Origin: an uncultured Cellvibrionales bacterium
GTDB taxonomy: Bacteria > Pseudomonadota > Gammaproteobacteria > Pseudomonadales > Cellvibrionaceae
Assembly (NCBI GenBank): GCA_913020115.1
Contig: CAJWBQ010000001.1
Coordinates: forward strand, 1 to 64,000
Direction: 5' to 3'
DNA: 64,000 bases
The position numbers were made by a program, and so were the translations under genes. The notes below the pieces were generated by a model. It saw nothing but the letters and a program-made list of their open reading frames with translations, made no database searches and was not told the DNA's origin. Below are positions 16,762-27,357 of this stretch, one piece after another (positions within the stretch are counted from its first letter, which is position 1; each line of letters begins with the position of its first letter).

Positions 16762-17703
16762 ATGAACGAGAACAACATGGCGTCTACCTTACGAATTGCA
16801 ACGCGCAAAAGCGCTCTGGCCCTCTGGCAAGCTGAATACGTCAAAGCCCGCCTTGAACATTTTCACCCCAGTCTGCAGGTAGAGCTGGTTCCCCTAGTGA
16901 GCCGCGGCGACAAAATTTTAGACGTGCCATTAGCCAAGGTGGGCGGTAAGGGGCTGTTTGTAAAAGAATTGGAACACGCACTGCTTGAGGGTGAGGCCGA
17001 TATTGCGGTGCACTCCATGAAAGACGTGCCAATGGAATTCCCAGAAGGTTTGGGTTTGGAAGTGATTTGTGAGCGGGAAGACCCTCGCGACGCTTTTGTT
17101 TCCAATCAATTTAACAGCCTTGCTGAGCTGCCAAAGGGCAGCATAGTAGGCACCTCCAGCTTGCGTCGACAATGTCAGCTGCTGGCGGCGCGCCCCGATT
17201 TAGACATACGCTTTTTGCGGGGCAATGTGAATACTCGCCTGGCAAAGTTAGATGCGGGTGAATATGAGGCTATTATCCTGGCGGCGGCGGGCCTAATTCG
17301 CTTAGGTATGGCCGATCGAATTGCAGAATCAATAGCGCCAGAAGACAGTTTGCCAGCAGGCGGGCAAGGTGCGGTGGGCATTGAGTGCCGAGTGAATGAC
17401 GAGGCTACAAAAGCTTTGATAGCGCCCATGATGCACCCATTAACTTGGCAGCAAGTGAGTGCTGAGCGGGCGATGAATCGTCGGCTTGAAGGGGGTTGTC
17501 AGGTGCCTATTGCCTGCTACGCCATTCATCAAGAAGGCCAGCTGTGGTTGCGCGGTTTGGTGGGCAGTCCCGACGGTCTCAAAATGCTCAGCGACCAAAT
17601 TAGTGGTCACCCCGATGAAGCGGAAAGCATGGGCGTAGTCTTGGCCGAACGCTTGTTGAAGGCTGGGGCCGGTGAGATTCTCGCCGCGGTTTACGGCGCT
17701 TAA
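16762..17703 (+). CDS. hemC: Porphobilinogen deaminase (hydroxymethylbilane synthase)
   Basis: Polymerises four porphobilinogens into hydroxymethylbilane in heme synthesis. '[19 protein letters not shown]' is the family N-terminus. Other marks are 'AVHSMKDVP', '[13 protein letters not shown]' and the dipyrromethane-cofactor cysteine in '[13 protein letters not shown]'. The protein is 313 residues from the ATG at 16762. The internal ATG at 16777 is equally close to the conserved block and neither has a strong ribosome site. It leads hemC-hemD-hemX-hemY. Confidence 0.97.
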   Translation: MNENNMASTLRIATRKSALALWQAEYVKARLEHFHPSLQVELVPLVSRGDKILDVPLAKVGGKGLFVKELEHALLEGEADIAVHSMKDVPMEFPEGLGLEVICEREDPRDAFVSNQFNSLAELPKGSIVGTSSLRRQCQLLAARPDLDIRFLRGNVNTRLAKLDAGEYEAIILAAAGLIRLGMADRIAESIAPEDSLPAGGQGAVGIECRVNDEATKALIAPMMHPLTWQQVSAERAMNRRLEGGCQVPIACYAIHQEGQLWLRGLVGSPDGLKMLSDQISGHPDEAESMGVVLAERLLKAGAGEILAAVYGA

Positions 17704-17706
17704 GGG

Positions 17707-18513
17707 GTGTTAGCAAGTTTGCCTTTGGCGGGTTTAAACGTTTTGGTCACTCGGCCACGGCATCAAGCCGCCGAGTGGCAAAAAACCCTGCACGAGCAGG
17801 GTGCAAATACCCAAGTGGCGCCTATGTTGGCGATTCAGCCAGTGAGCGCTGCAGCCCATTTGCAGGCGATTAAAAACGTCATCTTAGATTTAGACCTCTA
17901 TCAAACGGCTATTTTTGTCAGCCAAAATGCGGTGAGCTATGGCTGTGATTGGATTGATCGCTATTGGCCTCAGTTGCCGGTGGGCGTGCAGTGGTTGGCG
18001 GTAGGCAAAAAAACCGCTGAATCTCTACGGCGCGAAGGCTTTGACGTGCGCTCGGCCGAGGGTGAAATGAACAGCGAGGCTCTGTTGAAGTTGCCCGACC
18101 TGCAGAACGTGCAGGGCCAGCGGGTACTTATTTTTAGAGGCCGAGGAGGTCGCCCACACATAGCCGATGTATTAACAGAGCGTGGCGCTAAAGTGGATCA
18201 CTGTGAGTTGTATGATCGGCTTGTGCCTGAAGAGGCGCCAGGCCAGCTTGCGGCTATGCAGTGGCCCGACCAAGAAACGCTTGTATTGTCGGTGCACAGC
18301 GGCGAGAGTCTTAACAATCTCTGGGAGTGTATTCCGCAATCTGAGTCGGCCTTGTATTTGCAGTTACCGGTGTTATTGCCCGGTGAGCGTGTGGCGGAGT
18401 TGGCAGAGAAAGCAGGTTTTAAACACATTATTGTGGCTGAAAATGCCACCAGCGAATCGATGTTAGCGGCGCTGATACAGTGGCGTTGTTCCAATGCCGT
18501 TTCACATTACTAG
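17707..18513 (+). CDS. hemD: Uroporphyrinogen-III synthase
   Basis: A 268-residue enzyme that cyclises hydroxymethylbilane with D-ring inversion. HemD is poorly conserved, but 'GLNVLVTRPRHQAAEWQKTL' at the N-terminus, 'AIFVSQNAV', 'WLAVGKKTAESLRREGF' and 'VLIFRGRGGR' are recognisable. It starts with GTG 3 bp after the hemC stop, so translation is probably coupled. It is followed 15 bp later by hemX. Confidence 0.93.
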   Translation: MLASLPLAGLNVLVTRPRHQAAEWQKTLHEQGANTQVAPMLAIQPVSAAAHLQAIKNVILDLDLYQTAIFVSQNAVSYGCDWIDRYWPQLPVGVQWLAVGKKTAESLRREGFDVRSAEGEMNSEALLKLPDLQNVQGQRVLIFRGRGGRPHIADVLTERGAKVDHCELYDRLVPEEAPGQLAAMQWPDQETLVLSVHSGESLNNLWECIPQSESALYLQLPVLLPGERVAELAEKAGFKHIIVAENATSESMLAALIQWRCSNAVSHY

Positions 18514-18528
18514 CGAGAGAATGCAATT

Positions 18529-19629
18529 GTGACTGACGAAAAAACTTCACCGGCCTCGGCGCCTAAAAAAAGCAAAAAAGTAAGTACGGCAAAAGGCGGA
18601 CGCTTGGGCGTGGTGCTGGCGCTAATGGCGCTATTAGGGCTTGGCGGTGCAAGTTACTTTGGCTGGCAGTTGAATCAACAGCAAGCTCAGAGTTTACAAG
18701 AGTTGAAAGGCCTGGTGCTCAAGCAGCAGCGAGACGCTAGCAACTCTCAGGGTTTGGAACAAACGGTACAGGTTCTGGCAGAAGAACTTCGAGTGCAAAA
18801 GCAACAGAGTAAAGCTTTGCTGAGCCGTGTTGACAGCCAACACAAAAGACTTCAGTCATTGGCTAATACCAGCCGTGAAGACTGGGTGCTGGCCGAGGCG
18901 GAATATCTCTTACGTTTGGCCAATCAAAGGCTACTTGTCGAGCGAGCCACCCAAGGGGCGGCTGCTTTGTTGGTGTCAGTTGATAGCATCTTGCGCGATA
19001 TCGATTACCTTGATCTATTGCCAGTTAGAGACGCCTTAGGCCGTGAAATGCTGGCCTTAAAAGTAGCGGGCCACGTAGACAGAGAGGGTATATTTCTGCG
19101 TCTGTCGGCACTGGCCAATCAACTGCAAACACTTCCCTTGATTGTATCGGCCACTGCCCGAGAGCCAGTAATTGCAAGCCCATCGGCAAGCGACCCAGAA
19201 GCTAGTGTTGAAAACTTATCTTTCTCAGCGTCTATTGGGCGAAATTTCTGGCAAGCGGTGGGCAGCTTCAGTGACTACATTCGTATCACTCATGAAGAAC
19301 AAAGTGTTGAGCCAATACTGAGTCCCGAGTACCACTTTTACATTAAGCAAAATGCGCGCTTGATGGTTGAGCGAGCGCAACTGGCATTGATGAGGGAAGA
19401 ACAAAGTATTTTTCAGGGCAGCTTAGAGCAGGCGGAATTTTGGTTGAATAAGTTTTACCGCCAAAACCTGGAAAAGGAACATTTGGCCTCTGAATTAGCG
19501 GCGCTTCAAGAACTGGTAATTACTCAAGATCTACCCGACATATCCGCTTCTCAAGAATTGCTGCGAGCGTATATTGAAAACATGCACGGCATAAGTCCAG
19601 CAGCGCCAACCACTACCGAGGTGCAATAG
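18529..19629 (+). CDS. hemX: HemX family membrane protein
   Basis: A 366-residue protein with a lysine-rich N-terminus, one transmembrane helix (about residues 27-48), a coiled-coil stretch (about 50-110) and an HemX domain. The HemX domain includes the conserved 'DWVLAEAEYLLRLANQRLLVE' block. The family was once annotated as a uroporphyrinogen methyltransferase but lacks that catalytic fold; its function is unsettled. The start is a GTG. It lies in the conserved hemC-D-X-Y order and is separated from hemY by 2 bp. Confidence 0.9.
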   Translation: MTDEKTSPASAPKKSKKVSTAKGGRLGVVLALMALLGLGGASYFGWQLNQQQAQSLQELKGLVLKQQRDASNSQGLEQTVQVLAEELRVQKQQSKALLSRVDSQHKRLQSLANTSREDWVLAEAEYLLRLANQRLLVERATQGAAALLVSVDSILRDIDYLDLLPVRDALGREMLALKVAGHVDREGIFLRLSALANQLQTLPLIVSATAREPVIASPSASDPEASVENLSFSASIGRNFWQAVGSFSDYIRITHEEQSVEPILSPEYHFYIKQNARLMVERAQLALMREEQSIFQGSLEQAEFWLNKFYRQNLEKEHLASELAALQELVITQDLPDISASQELLRAYIENMHGISPAAPTTTEVQ

Positions 19630-19631
19630 AC

Positions 19632-20831
19632 ATGCGTTCCTTACTGATATGGATGGCGGTGTTGTTATTGGGAGGCGCAGCACTTATTGAGCTTGTTGAT
19701 AGTGATCCGGGTTACGTACTCATTTCAATTTGGCAAACCCGTATAGAGCTGAGCTTTTGGTTGGCTGTTCTTATTTTGCTGGCCAGTGGAAGTGTTGTGG
19801 CTTTAGGGCTCAGTCTGCTGCGTTCTAGTTTGCAGTCAACAAATTCGCTGTTGGGCCGAATATTTAAGGGCAGCGCTCGACGCTCAGCTAAACAAACTTC
19901 GCAGGGCTTGCTTGATTTTCTAGAGGGAAACTGGAAGAAGTCGCGGAAGAGTTTATTGAAAGGCGCAAAAAAGTCGGACATGCCTCTTGTGAATTATTTG
20001 GCTGCCGCCCGCAGCAGTTATGAACTGGGGGAGCAGGAGCAAACACAAGCGCTCTTGCATGAGGCGGAACAATGTTCACCCAGCAGTGAGCTGGCGGTGG
20101 GTTTAACCCAGGCGCGCATGCAGTTGGCAGACAATAAGTATGAGCAATGTGTGGGCACTCTGGAGCGAGTTAAACGGATAGCGCCAGACCACCCTGTGCT
20201 GCTGGAATTGCTGTGTCAGGTCTACGAAATTGTTCAGGATTGGAAAAAGCTACTTGGGCTATTGCCCGAGTTGAAGCGTAAGAAGGTGCTTGATTCTGAA
20301 GCCTTGGCTAAGCTTGAGTGTAAAATTTACCACGCGAATATTTGCGAAGCTAAAGATATTGAGCACGCTCGCTTATACTGGAAAAGTTTACCCGGTAGTT
20401 TAAAGAAAGACCTTGAGTTGATAAAAGCCTACGCCTCGCGACTGCAAGCTTTGGGTGTCGAGGATGATAGCGAAGAGCTTGTTCGCAGTACTCTAAGTAA
20501 GCGCTGGGACGATTCTCTTGTGCTGTTTTATGGGCTGGTAAAAGGTAAAGATAAGGCGCGGCAATTACTGTTTGCAGAATCTTGGTTGAAAGAACGGCCC
20601 AGCAATGCAGTTCTCTTGCTGAGTTTGGGGCGTTTGTGTTTGCGCAATGAGCTTTGGGGTAAGGCGAGGCAATATTTTGAAAGTTCTTTGCAGTTGCAGA
20701 AAGACCCGCAAACCTACGCCGAACTGGCGCGCCTACTGGCGCACCTGAACGAGCATAAATTAAGTACCGAGTATTATCAGCAAGGTTTACTAATGACTAC
20801 AGACGGCTTACCAGATTTGCCTTTGCCTTAA
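19632..20831 (+). CDS. hemY: HemY family protein (membrane, TPR)
   Basis: A 399-residue inner-membrane protein with two N-terminal transmembrane helices (about residues 3-22 and 40-63), the conserved HemY_N 'DPGYVLI' element, then tetratricopeptide-type helices to the end. Not the protoporphyrinogen oxidase that shares the name; E. coli HemY function is unclear, with a proposed role in organising heme enzymes. Its last 35 bp overlap the convergent M1 aminopeptidase gene, so the two transcripts must be antisense over their ends. Confidence 0.9.
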   Translation: MRSLLIWMAVLLLGGAALIELVDSDPGYVLISIWQTRIELSFWLAVLILLASGSVVALGLSLLRSSLQSTNSLLGRIFKGSARRSAKQTSQGLLDFLEGNWKKSRKSLLKGAKKSDMPLVNYLAAARSSYELGEQEQTQALLHEAEQCSPSSELAVGLTQARMQLADNKYEQCVGTLERVKRIAPDHPVLLELLCQVYEIVQDWKKLLGLLPELKRKKVLDSEALAKLECKIYHANICEAKDIEHARLYWKSLPGSLKKDLELIKAYASRLQALGVEDDSEELVRSTLSKRWDDSLVLFYGLVKGKDKARQLLFAESWLKERPSNAVLLLSLGRLCLRNELWGKARQYFESSLQLQKDPQTYAELARLLAHLNEHKLSTEYYQQGLLMTTDGLPDLPLP

Positions 20832-23490
20832 TACATAGATCGTTTGTTTCGGCTGATTCTAATAACGCGTTTCTGAGGTCTTTATGCTTGGCTCGCTCAG
20901 AATCCAGCTGATCTTGAATGAAACCGCTCCATGCTTCCTCGCAGGTGAATAGACGATTTAGATTTCTTCGAGTTAAGTTCAACAGCATATCGCTACTAAT
21001 AGTGTCCATGTTGTTGAGGCTTAACTGAATAATATCTTGTGCAAATTTCGTGTCCGTCAGCGGCTGGCGAAGTGTATTGATTGAATTTGCGATGGTTCTT
21101 CTATTGCCCAAACTATCGGGGTTGCTTGCATCAATGGCGTTTTCAAATGCGTCTGCCTTCCCTTCTGAGTTTAAAATTCGCGTTGATGCGTGTAAGTAAG
21201 CGCGATGACCACGAGCCGACTTGTCACTTTCTTTTTCAGCTTCAATGAGTGCCTGGACACCAGGGAATTGGCGTTCGGCTAAGATAGACAAAAATTCCCA
21301 GCGCCTGCGCTGGTCCATTGTCCAGCCCTCAACCTTGTTCATTTGATGCCATTGTTTGAGTTGCGCCAATTGTTCGGGTAAGTAGGCAAAGTCTTGATAC
21401 ATTTCCAGCCAGATCTGAAATTCATCACTACTGTTGTCGCTAGATTGGATACCTTTGAGTGCAAGCGCGGCGATTTGTTTTGCATATTGCTTCTGCACAG
21501 CTTCAATGCCGGTGTCTTGCATTTTGAAGAGCCAGCCTTGTATGTCGTATAAGGCTGAACGAATACCCGCTAATATTTGTTTATTAGGTTCTTTTCCGGC
21601 TTGGCTCAATACGGTATCGAAGTAATTTGTTGCAGGGTATCGGCCATCGGTGACTCCGTCTTTTAAGGCAACCCACAACAGTGCTCTAGCGTGAGGGTCT
21701 TTAATTTGCTCTAGGTATTTGGGCAGATTCTCCAGCGACTTTGAGTCCAGAATCACTTTTATAAAGCCGTAGTCGCCTATGTTAGGCAGGGCAATGACCG
21801 GGCAGGTCTGACCAATGGCTTCGGTGATTTCAGTGTGTTCTGCCTGTAGATTTACTTTGTATATGCTGGGAGCGGCTAACTTGCCGGCCGAAGCGGTGTA
21901 AAGGCCAAGCTCGATTAATTGAGGGCGTAATTTAAGCGTTTTTCCCTTGGAGTTCTGCACTAAGTTGAGCTTTGTTATTTTATTATTTGTACAGCTCAAT
22001 TCTGTACTGATACGGTTGACGCCAGTGCTGAGTAACCAGTCCTCGGCCCAGTCGTCCATGGGGCTGCCTGCAGCTGTGGACAGCTCTTGAAGAAGGTTGT
22101 CAAACTTGGCATTTTGGTAGGCGTATTTACTCATGTAAGCTTGCACGCCTTGCTTAAATTTGTCTTCGCCAATGAAGTAAGACAACTGGCGAAGCACGGC
22201 AGAACCTTTTGCATAGGTGATGCCGTCAATCGCCGCCATGACATATTCGGTATTCTCAACAGGGAATTTAATGGGGTGAGTGCTGACGGCATCATCATCG
22301 CGATATCCCCACAATTTGCGCGCCCAAAGGTTTTCAAGCCAGGGGTCTTTAAAGTCGGTGCCCTGTGAGAAGGCGAGATAGCCCGCGAATTCTGCAAAAC
22401 TTTCGTTTAACCAAATGTCGTCCCACCAATCCATGGTTACCAGGTTGCCAAACCACATGTGTGCTTGTTCGTGGAGAATGGCATTAACAAAAAATGTTTT
22501 TCTAGCGAGGCTGCGCTCACCCGGTACACAGCAATACTGGTCGGCAAACGTAACCGCGCCAATATTCTCCATGGCGCCGGAGTTGAAGTCGGGTACGGCC
22601 AGTTGGTCGTATTTACCAAAGGGATAGGCAATGCCAAAGAAGTCGTTAAAAAAGGCGAAGCCCTGTCGAGTTACGGTGTTCCATTCTTCTACGGGTACAT
22701 ATTCTTTGTTGGACTGCCGAGAAAATAAACGCAGCGGAATGCCTTCAAATTCTCCGAGATCGAAGCTGGCGTACTCACCGGCGTGCAGGGCGAAAATGTA
22801 GCTGCTCATTAAGGGCGAGGGAGGGAAGTGCCAATTGGCTCGCGCTTGATTTTTTACCACTGAATCTTCCCGCAAGTTGCTCACCACTTGCCAGTGTGCA
22901 GGCACGTCTGCGTTCAATTCAAAGGTGGCTTTTAAATTGGGCTGATCAAACAATGGAAACAGCTTGTTGGCGCTAAAGGGCTCAAAGTCGCTATAGGTGT
23001 AAACGGTTTGATCAACAGGGTCTTTAAAGTAGTAAAGACCAGAGCCTTCCTTGTTGTAAGCGTGGCGAAATTTAATATTTAGGGTGTTCTTACCGGTTTT
23101 AAAGTTGTCTTCCTTAAAAGTGAGGAAGTGCTCGTTGTATTCGTAGGCTTCAATCTGGCCGTTGAGGGTAACTTCTAAAATCTCGCCCTTGTGAAAATCT
23201 AAGCTTAGGTCAGAGCCCTGGGGCGAAAAGTGGAACTGTATCTGTGATTCGCCAGAGAAGGGCGTGCCTTCTGCATTCAAGATAAATTTCAGTTGATAGC
23301 TGGGGTGAGAAATTTGCTTTTTTCTCAATACCGCTACGTCTTGGCTTAAGCCTTTCTCGGCTTTTCGAATCACCTTGCTGGCCGGTGAGGTTTGAGTGTC
23401 AGAAGTAGGTGTTTTTTCCCTGAGCTGCTCGCAGCCCATGATACTCAGGCTGGCCATCAGCAGAGCGGTGGTGATGAGTCGATTTCGCAT
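20797..23490 (-). CDS. M1 family zinc aminopeptidase, lipoprotein
   Basis: An 897-residue PepN/ERAP-like metallopeptidase with a lipoprotein signal. Residues 1-20 'MRNRLITTALLMASLSIMGC' carry the lipobox, so the start is taken at ATG 23490 (GGAAAC upstream) rather than GTG 23505. The substrate motif 'SGAMENIGAV' and the zinc site 'HEQAHMWFGN' followed by 'WLNESFAE' (HEXXH-x18-E) are intact. A long helical ERAP1-like C-terminal domain completes it. It probably trims peptides in the periplasm or at the outer membrane. It is convergent with, and overlapping, hemY. It does not appear to belong to an operon. Confidence 0.92.
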   Translation of the reverse strand: MRNRLITTALLMASLSIMGCEQLREKTPTSDTQTSPASKVIRKAEKGLSQDVAVLRKKQISHPSYQLKFILNAEGTPFSGESQIQFHFSPQGSDLSLDFHKGEILEVTLNGQIEAYEYNEHFLTFKEDNFKTGKNTLNIKFRHAYNKEGSGLYYFKDPVDQTVYTYSDFEPFSANKLFPLFDQPNLKATFELNADVPAHWQVVSNLREDSVVKNQARANWHFPPSPLMSSYIFALHAGEYASFDLGEFEGIPLRLFSRQSNKEYVPVEEWNTVTRQGFAFFNDFFGIAYPFGKYDQLAVPDFNSGAMENIGAVTFADQYCCVPGERSLARKTFFVNAILHEQAHMWFGNLVTMDWWDDIWLNESFAEFAGYLAFSQGTDFKDPWLENLWARKLWGYRDDDAVSTHPIKFPVENTEYVMAAIDGITYAKGSAVLRQLSYFIGEDKFKQGVQAYMSKYAYQNAKFDNLLQELSTAAGSPMDDWAEDWLLSTGVNRISTELSCTNNKITKLNLVQNSKGKTLKLRPQLIELGLYTASAGKLAAPSIYKVNLQAEHTEITEAIGQTCPVIALPNIGDYGFIKVILDSKSLENLPKYLEQIKDPHARALLWVALKDGVTDGRYPATNYFDTVLSQAGKEPNKQILAGIRSALYDIQGWLFKMQDTGIEAVQKQYAKQIAALALKGIQSSDNSSDEFQIWLEMYQDFAYLPEQLAQLKQWHQMNKVEGWTMDQRRRWEFLSILAERQFPGVQALIEAEKESDKSARGHRAYLHASTRILNSEGKADAFENAIDASNPDSLGNRRTIANSINTLRQPLTDTKFAQDIIQLSLNNMDTISSDMLLNLTRRNLNRLFTCEEAWSGFIQDQLDSERAKHKDLRNALLESAETNDLCIKAKANLVSRL

Positions 23491-23675
23491 GATAAAGGTT
23501 TCCACAATGTGGTCAGGTGCCCAAAGGCAGAGAATAAGTGGGGAAACTAAGCTTAAAGCGCTTAACTGAAGGGCTTCAAATTACTCAGTTTGCAATCCGC
23601 CAGTATAAGTTCGCCTAGGTTTTTAAGGAATATTTGGCGAAGGCGAATACGATGAATGGTGCTTATAGGTCGATA

Positions 23676-23712
23676 CACCGAAATATGGGGCTTATTCCCT
23701 CATATTTCGGTG
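23676..23712. terminator. Perfect 12-bp hairpin between ubiD and the aminopeptidase gene
   Basis: CACCGAAATATG (23676-23687) pairs perfectly with CATATTTCGGTG (23701-23712), extended by GGG/CCC around a small loop. It lies 45 bp past the ubiD stop (minus strand) and upstream of the aminopeptidase gene. No T-run follows on either strand, so it may be a Rho-independent-like transcript end, an mRNA 3' stabiliser or an operator. Confidence 0.55.
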
Positions 23713-23756
23713 GCTGTTCGAATCTCTTTACATGAGCCGCTGCGTGATGAGCGAGT

Positions 23757-25235
23757 TTATTTGTCAGTATCGAAAATACCGAGTTCGTCCCAGAGCTCAT
23801 CAACGCGGTTTTTTACTGCTTCGTCCATGACGATGGTTTTACCCCACTCTCGATCTGTTTCTCCGGGCCACTTGTTGGTGGCGTCCATACCCATCTTTGA
23901 ACCCAAACCTGAAACGGGTGAGGCAAAATCTAAGTAGTCAATGGGTGTATTTTCAATCAGTGTGGTATCGCGAGCTGGGTCCATGCGAGTGGTGATTGCC
24001 CAGATTACGTCTTTCCAGTCACGGGCATTGATGTCATCGTCGCACACAATGACAAATTTGGTGTACATAAACTGGCGAAGAAAAGACCATACGCCCATCA
24101 TTACGCGCTTGGCGTGACCCGGGTATTGTTTTTTCATGGTGACAACGGCAAGGCGGTATGAGCACCCCTCCGGCGGCAGGTAGAAATCGGTAATTTCAGG
24201 GAATTGCTTCCTCAGAATGGGTACAAACACTTCATTCAGCGCCACACCTAAAACAGCAGGTTCATCCGGCGGACGGCCTGTATAGGTACTGTGGTAAATG
24301 GGGTCTTTACGGTGAGTAATACTCTCAACCGTCATCACTGGAAATTGATCAACTTCGTTGTAGTAACCTGTGTGATCGCCGTAAGGACCTTCGTCGGCCA
24401 TCTCATCGGGGTAGAGAAAACCCTCGAGAATGAACTCGGCTGAGGCCGGAACTTGCAAATCACTGTTTAAACAATTCGTTACTTCGGTCTTGTCTCCTCT
24501 GAGCAAGCCGGCAAAGGCATACTCGCTGAGGGTGTCAGGCACTGGGGTTACCGCGCCCAGAATGGTAGCGGGGTCTGCGCCAAGGGCAACCGCAACGGGG
24601 TAGGGTTTACCTGGGTTTGCTAGCTGAAACTCACGAAAATCTAGAGCGCCGCCACGGTGGCTCAACCAACGCATAATGAGTTTGTTTTTACCGAGCAATT
24701 GCATCCGGTAAATGCCTAAATTCTGGCGTTCTTTGTTGGGCCCGCGAGTGACCACCAGCGGCCAGGTTATGAGCGGTGCAGCATCATCTGGCCAGCAGGT
24801 TTGAATGGGCAATTTATACAGATCAACATCATCGCCATGGGTTTGAATTTTTTGACAAGGGGCCTTGCTCACCACTTTGGGTGACATGTTCAATACTTGC
24901 TTGAACACTGACATTTTGCCCCAGGCGTCTTTTAAACCCTTGGGCGGTTCCGGCTCTTTGAGGAAGGCCAGTAGTTCGCCCACTTCACGCAGAGCTTCTA
25001 CCGATTCCTGTCCCATGCCCAAGGCAACCCGCTGGGGCGTGCCAAACAGGTTGGCCAGCACCGGGGTTGAATAACCAATGGGGTTTTCAAATAACAGCGC
25101 GGGACCTTCCGCACGCAAGGTGCGGTCACAAATCTCGGTCATTTCCAAAACCGGATCTACGGCTACCGTGATTCGTTTGAGTTCGCCCCGTGATTCAAGC
25201 AGGGCGATAAAGTCGCGAAGGTCTTTGTATTTCAT
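23757..25235 (-). CDS. ubiD: 3-octaprenyl-4-hydroxybenzoate carboxy-lyase (prenylated-FMN)
   Basis: A 492-residue UbiD-family decarboxylase acting in coenzyme Q synthesis with a prenylated flavin cofactor made by UbiX. The start '[22 protein letters not shown]' is canonical. Also visible are '[25 protein letters not shown]', the active-site region '[15 protein letters not shown]', and '[19 protein letters not shown]'. Length equals the E. coli enzyme. It lies 38 bp downstream of rho, as in Pseudomonas (trxA-rho-ubiD). Confidence 0.97.
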   Translation of the reverse strand: MKYKDLRDFIALLESRGELKRITVAVDPVLEMTEICDRTLRAEGPALLFENPIGYSTPVLANLFGTPQRVALGMGQESVEALREVGELLAFLKEPEPPKGLKDAWGKMSVFKQVLNMSPKVVSKAPCQKIQTHGDDVDLYKLPIQTCWPDDAAPLITWPLVVTRGPNKERQNLGIYRMQLLGKNKLIMRWLSHRGGALDFREFQLANPGKPYPVAVALGADPATILGAVTPVPDTLSEYAFAGLLRGDKTEVTNCLNSDLQVPASAEFILEGFLYPDEMADEGPYGDHTGYYNEVDQFPVMTVESITHRKDPIYHSTYTGRPPDEPAVLGVALNEVFVPILRKQFPEITDFYLPPEGCSYRLAVVTMKKQYPGHAKRVMMGVWSFLRQFMYTKFVIVCDDDINARDWKDVIWAITTRMDPARDTTLIENTPIDYLDFASPVSGLGSKMGMDATNKWPGETDREWGKTIVMDEAVKNRVDELWDELGIFDTDK

Positions 25236-25273
25236 TTAGCGACAAGCTCTTGTGTACCTTGTGTAGGCACCGC

Positions 25274-26533
25274 TTACTTGCGCTTCATCGACATGAAGAA
25301 ATCGATGTTTGTTTTGAAGTCTTTTAGCTTGTCGGTCAAAAATTCAGTCGCCGCGGTGTCTTCCATTTCATGGAGCAGTTTGCGCAGAATCCACACTCGC
25401 TGCAATTCGTCTTCTTTCATCAGCAGGTCTTCACGACGTGTGCCTGAGCGACGGATGTTAATGGCGGGATAAATACGCTTTTCGGCAATTTTGCGATCAA
25501 GGTGTAATTCTTGGTTACCGGTGCCTTTGAATTCTTCAAAGATCACTTCGTCCATTTTCGAGCCGGTATCAACCAGTGCGGTGGCCACAATACTCAGACT
25601 GCCGCCCTCTTCGATATTTCGGGCTGCACCAAAAAAGCGCTTAGGTCTTTCAAGAGCATGGGCGTCTACACCACCTGTAAGTACTTTACCTGAGGAGGGC
25701 ACAATGGTGTTGTAAGCACGGGCTAAGCGGGTGATGGAATCGAGCAAAATAATGACATCTTTTTTATGCTCTACTAAGCGCTTGGCCTTTTCGATCACCA
25801 TTTCAGCCACTTGTACGTGACGTGAGGGCGGCTCATCAAAGGTAGAGGCGACAACTTCAGCCCTTACTGAGCGCTGCATTTCGGTCACTTCTTCTGGGCG
25901 TTCATCAATCAGTAAAACAATGAGGTGACACTCGGGGTTGTTGCGCACAATAGACTGGGCGATGTGCTGCATCATTATGGTTTTACCGGCTTTGGGTGGC
26001 GCCACAATCAGGCCGCGCTGGCCTTTGCCGATGGGTGCTACAAGGTCAATCATGCGACCGGTTAAATCTTCTGTTGAACCGTTGCCCGCCTCAAGTATCA
26101 AGCGCTCGTTGGGGAACAGGGGGGTAAGGTTTTCAAAGAGAATTTTGTTGCGAGAATTTTCAGGTTTATCAAGGTTGATTTCACTGACCTTCAGCAGGGC
26201 AAAATAGCGTTCGCCGTCTTTAGGTGGGCGAATTTTACCTGCGATGGTATCGCCAGTGCGCAGGTTAAAGCGTCTAATTTGGCTGGGCGAGACATAAATA
26301 TCGTCTGGACCGGCGAGGTATGAACCTTCCGCTGAACGTAGAAAACCAAAGCCGTCTTGCAGTATTTCTAGAACGCCGTTGCCGGAGATGTCTTCACCGC
26401 CTTTAGCGTGACGTTTGAGAATGCTAAAAATAATGTCTTGTTTGCGTGACCTGGCGACGTTGTCGAGACCCATTTCTTTGGCGATTTGAATAAGTTCTTC
26501 GATGGGTTTTGTTTTTAAGTCGGTAAGATTCAT
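25274..26533 (-). CDS. rho: Transcription termination factor Rho
   Basis: A 419-residue hexameric RNA helicase that ends transcription. The start is placed at ATG 26533 ('[20 protein letters not shown]'), the universal N-terminus; an upstream in-frame extension is rejected. RNA-binding OB fold '[17 protein letters not shown]', Walker A '[11 protein letters not shown]', Q/R-loop '[17 protein letters not shown]' and '[15 protein letters not shown]'-type region ('[17 protein letters not shown]') are all present. A 275-bp leader separates it from trxA; Rho leaders are usually sites of autoregulation, but no specific element was identified. Confidence 0.98.
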   Translation of the reverse strand: MNLTDLKTKPIEELIQIAKEMGLDNVARSRKQDIIFSILKRHAKGGEDISGNGVLEILQDGFGFLRSAEGSYLAGPDDIYVSPSQIRRFNLRTGDTIAGKIRPPKDGERYFALLKVSEINLDKPENSRNKILFENLTPLFPNERLILEAGNGSTEDLTGRMIDLVAPIGKGQRGLIVAPPKAGKTIMMQHIAQSIVRNNPECHLIVLLIDERPEEVTEMQRSVRAEVVASTFDEPPSRHVQVAEMVIEKAKRLVEHKKDVIILLDSITRLARAYNTIVPSSGKVLTGGVDAHALERPKRFFGAARNIEEGGSLSIVATALVDTGSKMDEVIFEEFKGTGNQELHLDRKIAEKRIYPAINIRRSGTRREDLLMKEDELQRVWILRKLLHEMEDTAATEFLTDKLKDFKTNIDFFMSMKRK

Positions 26534-26770
26534 AGAATAGTGCTTTAGATAGTGTTGGAAGGTTTCGCAGAGAATGTCAATCACAGGTCGTGACTGTTGG
26601 CTTGTCAGCTTCAGCTGCGGAGTTGAGTGTATATTTTGAGTATTTTCGAATGGATAGCCCTAACTAACACGCCGTTGCCGGTTTTTATTGGGAAAAGCAA
26701 AAGGGAGGGATGCATTCGATGGACTGAGTATAGCGGCATTTTCTCGGCAGTGCAAAATATGATCGTAAAC

Positions 26771-26800
26771 TTTCTACTGCCCGCTGGCGAGCAGTAGAAA
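26771..26800 (-). terminator. Hairpin downstream of trxA
   Basis: TTTCTACTGC (26771-26780) pairs perfectly with GCAGTAGAAA (26791-26800) around a 10-nt loop, 8 bp past the trxA stop on the minus strand. It lacks a good minus-strand T-run, so it may be a weak terminator or processing/stability hairpin between trxA and rho. Confidence 0.55.
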
Positions 26801-26808
26801 ATATTCGA

Positions 26809-27135
26809 TTAAGCTGCGCTTTCAATGAACTCAATGAGCTGGGCTTTAGATAGGGCGCCTACTTTCATTGCTTCCATATTACCGTCTTTAAAGATCATCA
26901 ATGTGGGAATACCGCGGATGTTGAATTTAGCCGGGGTTTCTTTGTTGCTGTCTACATCCATTTTGGAAATGGTAATTTTACCAGCGTATTCACTGGCTAA
27001 TTCGGTCAGTACGGGGGCAATCATTTTACAGGGGCCACACCACTCTGCCCAGAAATCCACCAGTACAGGGCCGTCGGCTTTCAGTACTTGCTCTTCAAAA
27101 CTGGCGTCGGTTACGTGAACAATAGCGTCACTCAT
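26809..27135 (-). CDS. trxA: Thioredoxin 1
   Basis: A 108-residue thioredoxin, the general disulfide reductant. The active site '[15 protein letters not shown]' has Cys33 and Cys36. The cis-proline region is '[13 protein letters not shown]'. 'GGAGACCGAAAATC' precedes the ATG. It stands upstream of rho, a very conserved gammaproteobacterial neighbourhood. Confidence 0.97.
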   Translation of the reverse strand: MSDAIVHVTDASFEEQVLKADGPVLVDFWAEWCGPCKMIAPVLTELASEYAGKITISKMDVDSNKETPAKFNIRGIPTLMIFKDGNMEAMKVGALSKAQLIEFIESAA

Positions 27136-27357
27136 GATTTTCGGTCTCCGGGAAATTCTTGTGTCGGGGGAATCGCGACACTACAAGGCAATAGCATAAT
27201 AGGGACTGCCCGCCTCTGTAACAAGGGGGCAGGGTCAAAAAGGCTTATGATTTAGTGCTATATGCATAACTCAAAGAGAAGGGGAACCTGTTAGACTTTG
27301 CTCACTCTAAGCTCGCCCCAAGACCAAACTTGGGGCTACTGTACATAGGAAATCCCT

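Noticed and set aside
19632..20831. Calling hemY a protoporphyrinogen oxidase
   Set aside because: It is the membrane/TPR HemY of gammaproteobacteria; no FAD-binding motif is present.
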